Assembly (NCBI GenBank): GCA_015099395.1
Contig: AP024096.1
Span: forward strand, 6,179,485 to 6,243,484
Direction of reading: 5' to 3'
Source: Ktedonobacteria bacterium brp13
GTDB lineage: Bacteria; Chloroflexota; Ktedonobacteria; Ktedonobacterales; Ktedonobacteraceae
DNA: 64,000 nt
Shown here one piece after another: positions 41,299 through 50,192 of the stretch; position 1 is the stretch's first letter, and every line of letters begins with the position of its first letter. The notes under the pieces were generated by a model. The model worked only from the letters and a program-made list of their open reading frames with translations. It had not been told where the DNA came from and did not search any database. Both the position numbers and the translations under genes were made by a program.

Positions 41299-42396
41299 AT
41301 GAGAATTGCTCTGGTAGCTCCTCTGGTGACGAGCATTGCTCAACCGTATACAGGGGGAGCACAGGCGATAATCGCCGATCTGGCGCAAGGAATGCAGCGT
41401 CGTGGTCATGAGGTCACCCTTTTCGCGCGTGTCGGTTCAGAAGTACCCGGCATCCATATAGAGCCGGTGTATGTGCCTGACAGTGTTACTCCATCGCAGT
41501 TCTCCGAACCAGGTCGTGCGCAGTCGCTCGATCCGGGCTTTACGGAACAGCTCAACGTTTTTCTTGAGCTCTATCTGCAACTCCGACAGCGGAGCGCCGA
41601 ATTTGACGTGATCCATGCGCACGCCTTCGACTATCCATCCTTTGCCTATAGTACCCTGGTGACTGCGATACCGGTCCTGCATACAGTCCACTTACCTGCG
41701 ATCTCGCCCGAGGTCAATGGTGTCCTTCAGCTTTTGGAGCGCCAGGGTCATCCACTAACGCTTATCACGGTCTCGCAGGCTTGTGTGCAAGCGTATAGTG
41801 AGTATACATGCTTTGATCATGCCATCTATAATGGGCTTGACCTGCAGGCTATTCCGTTTGTGCCTGAGGTAGACGAGGATGCGCCTCTCCTCTTTGCTGG
41901 TCGTATCACTCCAGAGAAGGGCGTTGCAGAGGCTATAGCGATTGCTGAGCGCGCTGGACGGCATCTTATGCTGGCCGGTGGTATCTACGATCAGCATTAT
42001 TATCATGAGGTCGTCGTACCCTGTCTGACACGTGCAAAGGACCGTGTCTCTTATCTAGGGCAACTGGATCACGAGACCCTCTGGCGTCTGATGGGTGAGG
42101 CGAGTGCGCTACTCTTCCCGATTGCCTGGGATGAGCCCTTTGGCCTGACACCGGTTGAAGCGATGGCTGCGGGTACGCCCGTCATTGCCTTCAATCGCGG
42201 CGCTGCCGCCGAGGTTATTCAGCATGAGCGTACCGGCTTCCTCGTCGATCCCGGTGATATACAAGCGGCGGCTGCTATGGTCGCACGGGTCAGTAGCCTG
42301 AAGCGTGCCGACTGTCGAGCACATGTGCAGGCCAACTTCTCTTTGCGCTCTATGCTCGACGCGCATGAGCGACTGTATCTGTCTGTCTCTGACTGA
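41299..42396 (+). CDS. GT4-family glycosyltransferase
   Basis: This 365-residue GT-B enzyme has an N-terminal acceptor domain (MRIALVAPLVTSIAQPYTGGAQAIIADLAQGMQRRGHEV). The donor domain carries LLFAGRITPEKGVAEAI, SALLFPIAWDEPFGLTPVEAMAAGTPVIAFNRGAAAEVI and GFLVDPGD; the EPFGLTPVEAM acidic pair binds the nucleotide sugar. The start codon follows the pterin synthase stop by two bases, so the pair is co-translated. Donor and acceptor are unknown. Confidence 0.92.
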   Translation: MRIALVAPLVTSIAQPYTGGAQAIIADLAQGMQRRGHEVTLFARVGSEVPGIHIEPVYVPDSVTPSQFSEPGRAQSLDPGFTEQLNVFLELYLQLRQRSAEFDVIHAHAFDYPSFAYSTLVTAIPVLHTVHLPAISPEVNGVLQLLERQGHPLTLITVSQACVQAYSEYTCFDHAIYNGLDLQAIPFVPEVDEDAPLLFAGRITPEKGVAEAIAIAERAGRHLMLAGGIYDQHYYHEVVVPCLTRAKDRVSYLGQLDHETLWRLMGEASALLFPIAWDEPFGLTPVEAMAAGTPVIAFNRGAAAEVIQHERTGFLVDPGDIQAAAAMVARVSSLKRADCRAHVQANFSLRSMLDAHERLYLSVSD

Positions 42397-42446
42397 GCAT
42401 ACTCTCTTACGCGAGCATGCGAGGCACTCCCAGGCACTTCTATCCC

Positions 42447-43868
42447 TTAGAAAATGGGCAGGTAGCGTTCGATCTCCCAGGTATGAACTTGCTGACGGTA
42501 TTCTGTCCATTCAATGCTTTTGGCGTCGATGAAGCCTTCGTAGATGGTGTCGCCAAGGACGTCGCGGATAAGGGCGTCTTCGCGTAGCCCATCGAGTGCT
42601 TCGCCCAGTGTTGCGGGCAGGAGGCGGGCACGTGGTCGAAGGCGCTCGTTCTCATCTTGTAAGAAGATATTTTCATCCATGGCGGGAGGGAGTGTCAGGT
42701 GGCGCTGAATACCATCCAGTCCCGCCCGGAGCATAATGGCCAGTGCGAGGTGCGGATTGCAACTGGGATCTGTGCAGCGTAATTCGATGCGCATCGAGCG
42801 TTGCGAATTAGTTCCAGGTCGTGGTACGCGGATCAATGCCTGACGATTGACTCGCCCCCAATTGACCAGGACCGGGGCCTCATACCCACGGACCAGGCGT
42901 TTATACGAGTTGACAAGTGGTGCGAGGACTGCACACATCGAGCGTGCATGGGCGAGCTGCCCGGCGATAAAGCCTCGTCCAACCTCTGAAAGTCCGTACT
43001 CTCCAGTCTCATTCACAAAGGCGTTCTTGCCGTTCTCAATAGTGATCAACTGCTGATGAATATGGAGACCGGAGCCGTTGGTACCATAGAAGGGTTTAGG
43101 CAGGAATGTCGCATAGAGTTGGTGTTGTGCGGCGATCGCCTTGATGATATATTTGGCGGTCATCAAGCTATCCGCGATGCGGAGTGCATCACCGATCTCA
43201 AAATCGATCTCATGCTGACCTGCGGCTACCTCGTGATGGCTGCCTTCGATCTTGATGCCCATATTCTGGAGTGCCTGGACCATCTCGCTACGGATATTGA
43301 CGGCGAAGTTGGTAGAGAGGTCGAAGTAGCTGCCAGGATCGTCATGCAGCGTCTCTGGTTGCTGATCCTTCATGCGGAGTAGAAAGAATTCTAGTTCGGG
43401 TGCCACACGGTAGGTAAACCCCATCGCTTTGGCCTCATTGATGGCACGTAGGAGCGCGGCGCGTGGATCACCCTCGAAACGTTCCCCATCCGGTTCACGT
43501 ACATCGCAGATGACGCGTGCAATGAGCTCTCTCTCATGTGGCTGTTGGGATCCTGCACGAGTGGTATGGCTGGCAGACGTGGAGGGACGGAGCTCGTTGG
43601 GGAGGAGCGCAAAGGTGGCGAGATCCGGGTAGAGGTACATATCGCTTTCTGCCACACGTGCGATATTTTCGAGGGCGGAGCCATCGAACCATTTGCCATG
43701 GTGGACACAATTCTCAAATTGCTCGGCTGGTATGGTGACACATTTAGCGACGCCGACCATGTCAGTAAACTCTAGATTGATAAAGCGGACATGCTCACTC
43801 TTTATCGTTTGTAAGACCTGCTCAAGGCTGCTATGCTCTCGGTGTTCTCGTCTTTCTGGCATACTCAT
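42447..43868 (-). CDS. glnA: Glutamine synthetase, type I
   Basis: This 473-residue protein makes glutamine from glutamate and ammonia with ATP. Seen are the start-domain FTDMVGVAKCVTIPAEQF with FDGSALENIARVAESDMYLYPD, the metal-site EVAAGQHEIDFE, the ATP-site KPFYGTNGSGLHIHQQL, VNSYKRLVRGYEAPVLVNWG and RIELRCTDPSCNPHLALA. The C-terminus is the short form without the adenylylated tyrosine region, so it is GSI-alpha-like. A 20-residue Ser/Thr/Gln insertion follows the DLATFALLP segment. AAGGAG precedes two possible ATG starts (43868 and 43862). It is a single gene. Divergent members of this family act on other amines, but all main glutamine-synthetase motifs are present here. Confidence 0.92.
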   Translation of the reverse strand: MSMPERREHREHSSLEQVLQTIKSEHVRFINLEFTDMVGVAKCVTIPAEQFENCVHHGKWFDGSALENIARVAESDMYLYPDLATFALLPNELRPSTSASHTTRAGSQQPHERELIARVICDVREPDGERFEGDPRAALLRAINEAKAMGFTYRVAPELEFFLLRMKDQQPETLHDDPGSYFDLSTNFAVNIRSEMVQALQNMGIKIEGSHHEVAAGQHEIDFEIGDALRIADSLMTAKYIIKAIAAQHQLYATFLPKPFYGTNGSGLHIHQQLITIENGKNAFVNETGEYGLSEVGRGFIAGQLAHARSMCAVLAPLVNSYKRLVRGYEAPVLVNWGRVNRQALIRVPRPGTNSQRSMRIELRCTDPSCNPHLALAIMLRAGLDGIQRHLTLPPAMDENIFLQDENERLRPRARLLPATLGEALDGLREDALIRDVLGDTIYEGFIDAKSIEWTEYRQQVHTWEIERYLPIF

Positions 43869-44120
43869 TGTGCTCCTTCGCTCCTTCGCAGTTGCCCTTC
43901 CCCGCCACGATCGACGGTCTCAGTTGCTCTGGTATCTCTAAGCAATTAGCTTGACTGGCTGAATGGTACTATCTCTAGCAAGATCTTTATAGGACGCAGG
44001 TTTTTCAGTATATTGTATAGCATCTAGCATAATTTGTGTGTGTTTTAGGGTACAAGAAAAATCTGTATTGGAGGAGCCGTTGTCTCTAGAGAGTGCGGCG
44101 GCGACTGAAGCTGATACAGA
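43869..44120. other. Upstream region of glnA
   Basis: The stretch between the glnA start and the 44121-44175 hairpin is A+T rich near 44000. No consensus promoter or known regulatory element was found, and no frame looks coding. Confidence 0.4.
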
Positions 44121-44175
44121 AGAAGCGTAAGTATCTTCCCGGCGGTCTTTCTTGCGGTTGTATACTTACGCTTCT
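44121..44175. terminator. 14-bp perfect hairpin after M16 peptidase gene
   Basis: AGAAGCGTAAGTAT (44121-44134) and ATACTTACGCTTCT (44162-44175) pair perfectly around a 27-base loop. It lies between the M16 gene end (with its repeat copy C) and glnA on the minus strand, so it probably insulates glnA. Confidence 0.6.
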
Positions 44176-44219
44176 CTCGTATTGCTATCCTTTTGCGGAT
44201 ATTGACATGATGGCGCGTT

Positions 44220-44293
44220 TACTACTTATCCGAAAACTTGAGTGTGCGAGCACTAGCGACGCCAGTCGCGTTGGTTTTCGGAATAAGATCTTA
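44220..44293 (+). repeat. Dispersed palindromic repeat, copy C
   Basis: This is a close-to-consensus 74-bp copy: TACTACTTATCCGAAAAC, the inner GCGACGCCAGTCGC, and GTTTTCGGAATAAGATCTTA. TTATCCGAAAAC and GTTTTCGGAATAA pair with one bulge. The final TTA is the complement of the TAA stop codon of the M16 peptidase gene, so the element ends exactly inside the gene's stop. Confidence 0.93.
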
Positions 44294-45571
44294 GGGTAGA
44301 AGATCGCCGACCAGTTCTTCACGTGAAAGTGGTCCGATGGCGGCGACGGTCAATGGATTCAGGGGCGAGTAGCGTTGCATAACGTTGAGCACCTGTTCCT
44401 GTGTGACTGCGTCGATCGCCTCTTTGGTTTCCTGTACCGTGTGCAATTTGCGTTCGTACCACCAGGAGCGTAGGATCGAGTTCATGCGTGCACCGGAACC
44501 CTCACTGCGCATGACGTTCTCGCTCTTGAGTTGGAGTTTGGCACGCTCGAGCTCGTCGCTGGTGATCCCCTCGTGCTCTAGCTTACGCAGTTCGTTGAGC
44601 GTAACCTCCAGGCACTCGTGTCCCTGCTCCGGTGTCGTACCTGCGTAGATGCGCAGTGAACCGATATGCTTGTTACCAGCCAGTCCGGCTTGAATACCGT
44701 AGACCAGTCCGCGTTTCTCACGCACCTCGACGAAGAGACGCGAGGCCATATTCCCACCCAGCACTTCAGCCGCAACCATCGCGGCATAGTAATCTGGATC
44801 GGTATAGTTCGGGAACGGGGCCATCAAGCAGAGATGCTCCTGTTTGCCTTCGCTATATTCCAGGGCGACTCTGTTTGCTGGTTCTGGATTGATGTCGCTG
44901 GCTTTCTCAGATTGACCCTTCCAGTCGCTGAAGAGGCTATCCAGACGCTCGACAACATGCTCCCAATCGAACTTACCGGCCAGCGCAAAGATGGTGTCAT
45001 TGGGATGATAGTATTGCTGCCAGAAGTTTTGTAGATCAGCGCGCTGGATACTCTGTACACTCTCATTGGTGCCCAGGACCGGGCGACTGAGGGGTGTCCC
45101 TTTATAGAACTCGCCACGGACCAATTCAAAGATGCGGCTCATCGGCTCGTCATCGCGACGGCGAATCTCCTGCAACACCAGATTGCGCATCGGCTCTAGC
45201 TCATCTTTCGGGAAGGTCGGCTGGAGTAGGATCTCGTGGAAGAGGTCGAGGGTCGCATCAAACTTTGTGTTCACGATCTGTGCCCAGGTCATCGCTGTTT
45301 CCAGACTCGTGCTGGCACCTTTACGTGCTCCTAACGATTCAAAGGCTTCGTTGAGTGCACGCGCATCCTTCTTCTTCGTGCCCTGGAAAAGCATGTATTC
45401 AAAGAGATGCGAGAGGCCTTGTTTCTCTTCAGGTTCGTTGACAACGGCTGCGTCCAATTGGAAGCCGAAGCTAATCGAGCTGAGGCTGGGCATATATTGA
45501 CCGATGATTTCTATACCATTCGGTAGTTTATGGTAGAAATAGTTGGGGGGTAGCCCCTGTAGGTCACTCAT
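44291..45571 (-). CDS. M16-family peptidase homologue lacking one zinc ligand
   Basis: This 426-residue protein has the two-lobed M16 (insulinase/processing peptidase) fold. The inverted zinc motif HxxEH is altered to HLFEY (55-59, GLSHLFEYMLF), so the second His is Tyr; the distal Glu134 (LQEIRRRDDEP) remains. The C-terminal lobe has the usual VEVREKRGLVYGI and RIYAGTTPE. M16 proteins often work as an active plus an inactive pair; no partner gene lies next to it, so the partner, if any, is elsewhere. Loss of peptidase activity is inferred. Its TAA stop is supplied by the end of repeat copy C. Confidence 0.88.
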   Translation of the reverse strand: MSDLQGLPPNYFYHKLPNGIEIIGQYMPSLSSISFGFQLDAAVVNEPEEKQGLSHLFEYMLFQGTKKKDARALNEAFESLGARKGASTSLETAMTWAQIVNTKFDATLDLFHEILLQPTFPKDELEPMRNLVLQEIRRRDDEPMSRIFELVRGEFYKGTPLSRPVLGTNESVQSIQRADLQNFWQQYYHPNDTIFALAGKFDWEHVVERLDSLFSDWKGQSEKASDINPEPANRVALEYSEGKQEHLCLMAPFPNYTDPDYYAAMVAAEVLGGNMASRLFVEVREKRGLVYGIQAGLAGNKHIGSLRIYAGTTPEQGHECLEVTLNELRKLEHEGITSDELERAKLQLKSENVMRSEGSGARMNSILRSWWYERKLHTVQETKEAIDAVTQEQVLNVMQRYSPLNPLTVAAIGPLSREELVGDLLP

Positions 45572-45684
45572 CTATGTGAAAATCCTTTCTTAGACGGAGG
45601 GTGAAGAACGCATGACCGCACATGGAAACAAAGTCAGTATATCACAGGGTCTTGCTGGAATGCTCAAAAGCGTTCTTTGCCGTC

Positions 45685-46359
45685 TTAACGCGTTACCAGT
45701 ATTCCAATGGCTGAGATGAGCAGCAGTACTGCGCCACTGACTATAAATGTAAGCGTGGTTCCTAACCAGGGCAGGAGCGTGAGGACAGGCAGGAAAGTAC
45801 CCAGAATACTGCCAGCGGTGGAGATGGCATAGAGCATGCCTGCCACGTGTCCAGCCTCGCCGACCTGGATGATACGCAGACGAATAGCGTATGGTGAGAC
45901 GATGCCTAGCAGGATGGTTGGGATCGCGAAGAGCAGGATGACAGTGATAAGTGTGCCGTAGATCACTCCCTGCTCGTTGGCATTGAATGTGTTCAGCGAC
46001 CAGCGTAAGATTGGCGCGCCGATAAAGGGGATGATGATCGTGAAGAGCGCGGCGATTGCCGTAATGCCATAAAGGATGCGTGGTTGTGGATAGCGATCGG
46101 AGAGCATACCGCCGACGTAGTAACCAACGGTGAGATAGAGCAGGATCAAGCCAATGATGGTCGCCCAGACCAGCTGTGATGAACCAAAATAGGGTGTAAT
46201 CAGCCTTGATGCTGCCATCTCAATACTCAGCGAGACAGCGCCCGCGATAAAGACAAGGCATATCAGGAGCCAGCCCTGGAACGAATGCTTGCTGGTGGTT
46301 TTCTCTGTCTGCTGGCTTGTGGCCCTGTCTACTGCTTTTGAGCTGGACGTCGTAGTCAT
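45685..46359 (-). CDS. Membrane half of a fused MFS/spermidine-synthase-type protein
   Basis: This 224-residue protein has about six hydrophobic helices. The opening LICLVFIAGAVSLSIEMAASRLITPYFGSSQLVWATIIGLILLYLTVGYYVGGMLSDRYP is typical of the membrane part of proteins annotated as fused MFS/spermidine synthase. The soluble aminopropyltransferase domain that normally follows is absent; the frame stops normally and the next gene is unrelated. Many bacteria encode such a membrane part alone. The first 25 residues are Ser/Thr/Lys rich. I chose ATG 46359; a longer frame from TTG 46383 has no ribosome binding site. What it transports is unknown. Confidence 0.78.
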   Translation of the reverse strand: MTTTSSSKAVDRATSQQTEKTTSKHSFQGWLLICLVFIAGAVSLSIEMAASRLITPYFGSSQLVWATIIGLILLYLTVGYYVGGMLSDRYPQPRILYGITAIAALFTIIIPFIGAPILRWSLNTFNANEQGVIYGTLITVILLFAIPTILLGIVSPYAIRLRIIQVGEAGHVAGMLYAISTAGSILGTFLPVLTLLPWLGTTLTFIVSGAVLLLISAIGILVTR

Positions 46360-46470
46360 ATTGCTAGGTTGCTCTCTTTCCAACTGGATAACATGTCGGG
46401 GCTGTTATCCCCTGCAATTATTGTCGCATATTTCAGTTGAGAATGCGAGAGGATTGCGAGGGGATTGCAC

Positions 46471-46505
46471 GCTATCAGGAGCGGTGTTCTGCCACTCCTG
46501 ATAGC
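46471..46505 (-). terminator. Hairpin after STAND NTPase gene
   Basis: GCTATCAGGAG (46471-46481) and CTCCTGATAGC (46495-46505) form a perfect 11-bp stem around 13 bases, 22 bp after the stop of the STAND gene. No T run is present. Confidence 0.55.
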
Positions 46506-46527
46506 ATTCGTTCCGGTTGTAACGTAC

Positions 46528-48825
46528 CTATTTTGTATGCTGGTACAGAAAGTTTGCGAGCACCTGGGATTGGATCTGCATGGCCTCTTTGCTCAATTGT
46601 GAATACTGATCGGAGCCCATCTTTTGTTCGATGGCGATCAGGAAACGTTCGAGCAGAGTGACCGTAGGATCCTGGAGATACTGGCGTGTTGAGAGGGCCT
46701 CGAAGAGGACTGCCAGCCCCTCCTGATAGTGATGCTGCTCGTAAAGGAGCATGCCCAGGTTGGTCATAATCATGCCGGTATAGGCAGGACGTTGGGCTTG
46801 CTGCGCCAGCTGGACGGCTTCGCTATAGCGCTGATGTGCCTGGTTATAGTCATGGCTCTGTTGGGCGAGCAGACCGAGGTTATGCACGATGACACAGTGC
46901 AGAGCCTGGTCCTCGGTAGGGCCAAGCAGCGTAAGCGCTGTCTCGAAGCTCTGTTGCGCTGGCTGGCGTTCGCCACGTACTCGCAGTAGTTCCCCTTGAT
47001 TGGCAAGCGTTACAGCTTCACCATAATGATCACCAATCTGGCGTTGAATGTGGAGAGCCTGGTCAAAATAAACCTTGCTCTGCTGATGCTCGCCGATGCG
47101 CCCGTAGAGCATACCGACATGGCTGGCAACCATCCCCTCATCTGCACGTTGCAGATGTCCGAACGGTGGGAGCATGGCGGTATAGAGGCCGATAAGCGTA
47201 TTCCATGCGCCCCATTGGACCATGCTCTCGTGCAGCCCTTCCTGGAAGAGCAGGTCACAGGCGCGCTGCCAGCGGCGACCCAGGCAGAGATGGCGGATGG
47301 TTGCGATGATGGGACCGATATCATGCAGACCTGTGCGCAACTCGCGTGGAGGACATCGCTCATCGATCACATGTTGATAGTAGCTAGCGACCTGGACATG
47401 CCCGGCTGCTAGCGAGCTCTCGCGGCCCTCGTTGGCACTCCCCTGCGCATCGTTGTTCGTGGACCAGAGAGGCGCACGTCCTTCGTTACGGCTCTGACTA
47501 TTGTCCTCCATAAAATGCTCTAACGTATGCTGGCGTAAGAGCGGGTGGAGCGTATAGTTGGGTGGTTGGGCAGCGTCATTGTTGGCAATCGGTTGGATTA
47601 AGCCATATTGAACAAGTCGGCTGAGCTCATTCTCGAAGATGGTCACCGGTTCTTCGTAGCCGCTCTGGCGCTGCTCCGCCATCGTCCCGCCCGTAATAGT
47701 CATGAAGATGCCCTCTTTGGATACAGGCTCGTGGAAGAGACTCAGGGCATGCATAATCGCGCTCTGGGTGGGCGTCAGAAAATAATGGGCGGCAATGATC
47801 AGATTAAGCGTAACGTCACCACTCCACAGCGGTTTATATTCGGGCGTATTCAGCAAATAATTGAGTGGGAAACCACTGAGTTGGATGACAGCACTACAGA
47901 GCACTAGCGCAAAGACCTGACCGGCGCAGCGTTGCCAGAGCAGCGAGAGCTCTTCAGGTGAACCCAGGGTGCCACGTTGTTGTAGCAGGGAGACCCCTTC
48001 AGGCATACTGATGCGCGTGACCAGATAGGAGCGTACACGTGGATTGTTGATCTTACTCTCATCATATGGCAAATGATAGCCAGTCAGGAGGATACGGCTG
48101 GTGCCCAGATCGGTCTGGAGCATATCCATAAAGAGGGAGAGGACACCACGACCCGCGACCCCTTGCGTCGTCTCAGGATGCAGGAGCAGTTCAAATTGGT
48201 CCAGAATGATCAGGGCGTTCTCGTGCGGGCGGCGGAGGGCACGTAGCAGAGCAGAGATCTGCTGCTCTGGCTTCAGCAAGAACAGTCCCGGCTCTGGAGC
48301 GTTGACCCCTTTCAGAATAGTCGCGATAATATCTGGTAAGGTCGTGTAGGTTCCGATAGTCAACCAGACGATATAGGTGGGAGTCGGTAGATGCTCGCGT
48401 TTCGCGAGCTGAAGACGACGGTAGAGTAGAGCCACCAGGGTCGATTTACCGGTACCCGGTGCACCGATAATCATCACCGCACTCGTCTGCTTATCGCCCA
48501 TCATACGCTGAATCGTATTGATCTCATCGGCGCGTTGCATCGTCATCTGGGGATCGGTCAGCGCAGGTGTTGTGGCATGCATACCAAATGCACTGGGCAC
48601 AGATGGAACCTCATTACCCTCGACAGGGATAGGGCTCGTCGACATAATAGTCTGATGCTGCGACTGAGGCGCTGGATGTGATGGATGAGAAGAGCCAGGT
48701 TGGTCAGGTTGGTAGGTTGGATATGATGGATATGATGGATGTGTTGGCTGCGCTGGCATGCCCTGATTATGCGTCGCTGGCCCTGAAGGTGGTGTTTGCC
48801 GGACCTCTTGATCCCCCCATTGCAT
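46528..48825 (-). CDS. STAND-type NTPase with TPR repeats
   Basis: The first 100 of 765 residues are Pro/Ser/Gln/Tyr rich (PSYPSYPTYQP, SSHPSHPAPQ). The NTPase domain has Walker A GAPGTGKST (121-129), Walker B ALIILDQFELLL, a sensor-like SRILLTGYHLPYD and a winged-helix region (MHALSLFHEPVSKEGIFMTITGG). The C-terminal 220 residues are tetratricopeptide-like repeats (YFDQALHIQRQIGDHYGEAVTLANQGELL and following). STAND proteins act as ligand-triggered switches in signalling or defence; no effector domain is visible here. GGAGGAAG stands seven bases before ATG 48825. An IS630-family element lies 92 bp upstream and may have displaced its promoter. Confidence 0.85.
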   Translation of the reverse strand: MQWGDQEVRQTPPSGPATHNQGMPAQPTHPSYPSYPTYQPDQPGSSHPSHPAPQSQHQTIMSTSPIPVEGNEVPSVPSAFGMHATTPALTDPQMTMQRADEINTIQRMMGDKQTSAVMIIGAPGTGKSTLVALLYRRLQLAKREHLPTPTYIVWLTIGTYTTLPDIIATILKGVNAPEPGLFLLKPEQQISALLRALRRPHENALIILDQFELLLHPETTQGVAGRGVLSLFMDMLQTDLGTSRILLTGYHLPYDESKINNPRVRSYLVTRISMPEGVSLLQQRGTLGSPEELSLLWQRCAGQVFALVLCSAVIQLSGFPLNYLLNTPEYKPLWSGDVTLNLIIAAHYFLTPTQSAIMHALSLFHEPVSKEGIFMTITGGTMAEQRQSGYEEPVTIFENELSRLVQYGLIQPIANNDAAQPPNYTLHPLLRQHTLEHFMEDNSQSRNEGRAPLWSTNNDAQGSANEGRESSLAAGHVQVASYYQHVIDERCPPRELRTGLHDIGPIIATIRHLCLGRRWQRACDLLFQEGLHESMVQWGAWNTLIGLYTAMLPPFGHLQRADEGMVASHVGMLYGRIGEHQQSKVYFDQALHIQRQIGDHYGEAVTLANQGELLRVRGERQPAQQSFETALTLLGPTEDQALHCVIVHNLGLLAQQSHDYNQAHQRYSEAVQLAQQAQRPAYTGMIMTNLGMLLYEQHHYQEGLAVLFEALSTRQYLQDPTVTLLERFLIAIEQKMGSDQYSQLSKEAMQIQSQVLANFLYQHTK

Positions 48826-48992
48826 AAAATAGCTTCCTCCTAAAGATAAGTACATATATAAATATAGCATGCCATTCAATCGTATAAAGCAGAGGATATT
48901 TACGACTGTTTGTAATAGTGGGTCAACCTGCAATTGAGCAGCCATGAGCCAAAGCCGCAGCCGACCCGACCAGACAACAGAGTAGGGTACGC

Positions 48993-49478
48993 TTATTCTA
49001 CCTGATCAATGAGGTGCCAAGTGCGTGTTGTCTGCTGGTACTTCCATCCATGTGCCTGCAAGACCAAACGGATCGTTTTTGGGCAGATGTCTAAAAATCC
49101 TCTCGCCTGCAAGGACTTTTGCAAAAGGGAAAGTGACCAGACGGTGCATTGATCGACATCCCAAGTAGGACGGCGCTGCATTTCTCGAAGGATCAGTTCG
49201 TGATCCTGGGTGGTGTAGGAGGGCTTGCGACCACGACCCGGAGCAATGAATAGGGCGTCCAATCCGCTCCGGAAAAATCGCGCCGCCAATTGCGAGATCC
49301 CATCGCAGCTCATTCCGACTTGCTTGCCAGCTTGGGCGAATGAACATCCATTGGCAAGAGCTAAGAGCGCTTTTGCTCTTTTTCCAACACTCACCTCTTC
49401 GCCAGCAGCTTTTTGGGAGAGTTCTTCTCGTTCGTGTTGAGTTAGCTCACGCAAGGGAAATTTTTGCGGAGTTCCCAT
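48993..49478 (-). CDS. Stand-alone HTH protein related to IS630 OrfA
   Basis: This 161-residue protein has the paired helix-turn-helix layout of IS630 transposase N-termini: LRELTQHEREELSQKAA, GKRAKALLALANGCSFAQAGKQVG, LDALFIAPGRGRKPSYT and TVWSLSLLQKSLQARGF...TIRLVLQAHGWKYQQTTRTWH. It is a paralogue of the transposase OrfA at 49603 (both share LRELTQ and GRGRKP(S/T)YT) but is divergent from it and has no DDE domain after it; the stop comes 25 bp from the left inverted repeat. AAGGAGGGG precedes the ATG. It may bind the same DNA ends and regulate transposition. That is inference. Confidence 0.75.
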   Translation of the reverse strand: MGTPQKFPLRELTQHEREELSQKAAGEEVSVGKRAKALLALANGCSFAQAGKQVGMSCDGISQLAARFFRSGLDALFIAPGRGRKPSYTTQDHELILREMQRRPTWDVDQCTVWSLSLLQKSLQARGFLDICPKTIRLVLQAHGWKYQQTTRTWHLIDQVE

Positions 49479-49602
49479 ACTTCACCCCTCCTTGGAGTTG
49501 TGCATCCCGTTTCTTTGAGTGTAGCACTTCTCTCTCTTGCAGTGCAATACATTTGCCAAAGGGTGAAAAAGGTGATAGATTCAAGAAGAGGAGAAACAAG
49601 AT

Positions 49603-50163
49603 ATGAGCATGATGCAAAAAGATCCCTTACGTGAGCTAACTCAACAGGAAGAACGGGCCTTACAAAAGCTGGCGAAATCCACCAGTGAGCGCATAGATGT
49701 CGTCAAGCGAGCGAACGCGTTGTTATCTGTTCGTGCAGGAAACTCCTACACTGAGGCGGCGAAAGTTGCCGGATACAAAAGCAATGATACTATCAGTCAA
49801 TTGGTACGTCGCTTTAACCAGCGCGGCCTCCTCGCTCTCGCTATTGCTGCTGGTCGTGGTCGCAAGCCCACCTACACGAGCTCGCAGCAAAGCCGCATTC
49901 TCGTCGAAGTGCAGCGCAAACCTGATCACAAAGAGGATCAGACGGGCACCTGGTCTCTGATGACCCTACGCCGGGCGTTGCGCAAAAGTGATCTCCCTCA
50001 TGTTGGCGCTGAAACCATTCGTCAAGTCCTCCATGAGTCAGGCTACCGCTTTCAGCAGACACGCACCTGGTGCCACACCGGCTACGCACAGCGCAAACGT
50101 AAAAGCGGGACGGTGACCGTGTATGATCCCGAAACGCTGGAAAAAAAAGAGTCATCGAGTTAG
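49603..50163 (+). CDS. IS630-family transposase, first phase (OrfA, HTH part)
   Basis: This 186-residue frame carries the N-terminal DNA-binding part: RELTQQEERALQKLAKST, a first HTH (KRANALLSVRAGNSYTEAAKVAGYKSNDTISQLVRRF), the hinge GRGRKPTYTS, and a second HTH (GTWSLMTLRRALRKSDLPHVGAETIRQVLHESGY). It ends at TAG 50161-50163, 12 bases after the A8 run. A -1 shift on A AAA AAA (50142-50148) opens the frame that continues into the DDE part. GAGGAGA precedes the first ATG. Confidence 0.88.
   Translation: MSMMQKDPLRELTQQEERALQKLAKSTSERIDVVKRANALLSVRAGNSYTEAAKVAGYKSNDTISQLVRRFNQRGLLALAIAAGRGRKPTYTSSQQSRILVEVQRKPDHKEDQTGTWSLMTLRRALRKSDLPHVGAETIRQVLHESGYRFQQTRTWCHTGYAQRKRKSGTVTVYDPETLEKKESSS
50141..50149 (+). 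promoter_or_regulatory. Slippery A8-G tract for -1 frameshift in the transposase
   Basis: AAAAAAAAG overlaps the end of OrfA. Zero-frame codons are AAA AAA GAG. Slipping one base back on A AAA AAA continues as AAA AGA GTC ATC GAG and stays open through to 50891. Either ribosomal frameshifting or polymerase slippage on the run could do this. Confidence 0.75.
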
Positions 50164-50192
50164 CGTGTGAGCATGCAGAGGCTGCTGGGATC

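Noticed and set aside
44093..44299. Small plus-strand ORF between glnA and the M16 gene
   Set aside because: It runs through the 14-bp hairpin and the palindromic repeat; its codons come from those structures.
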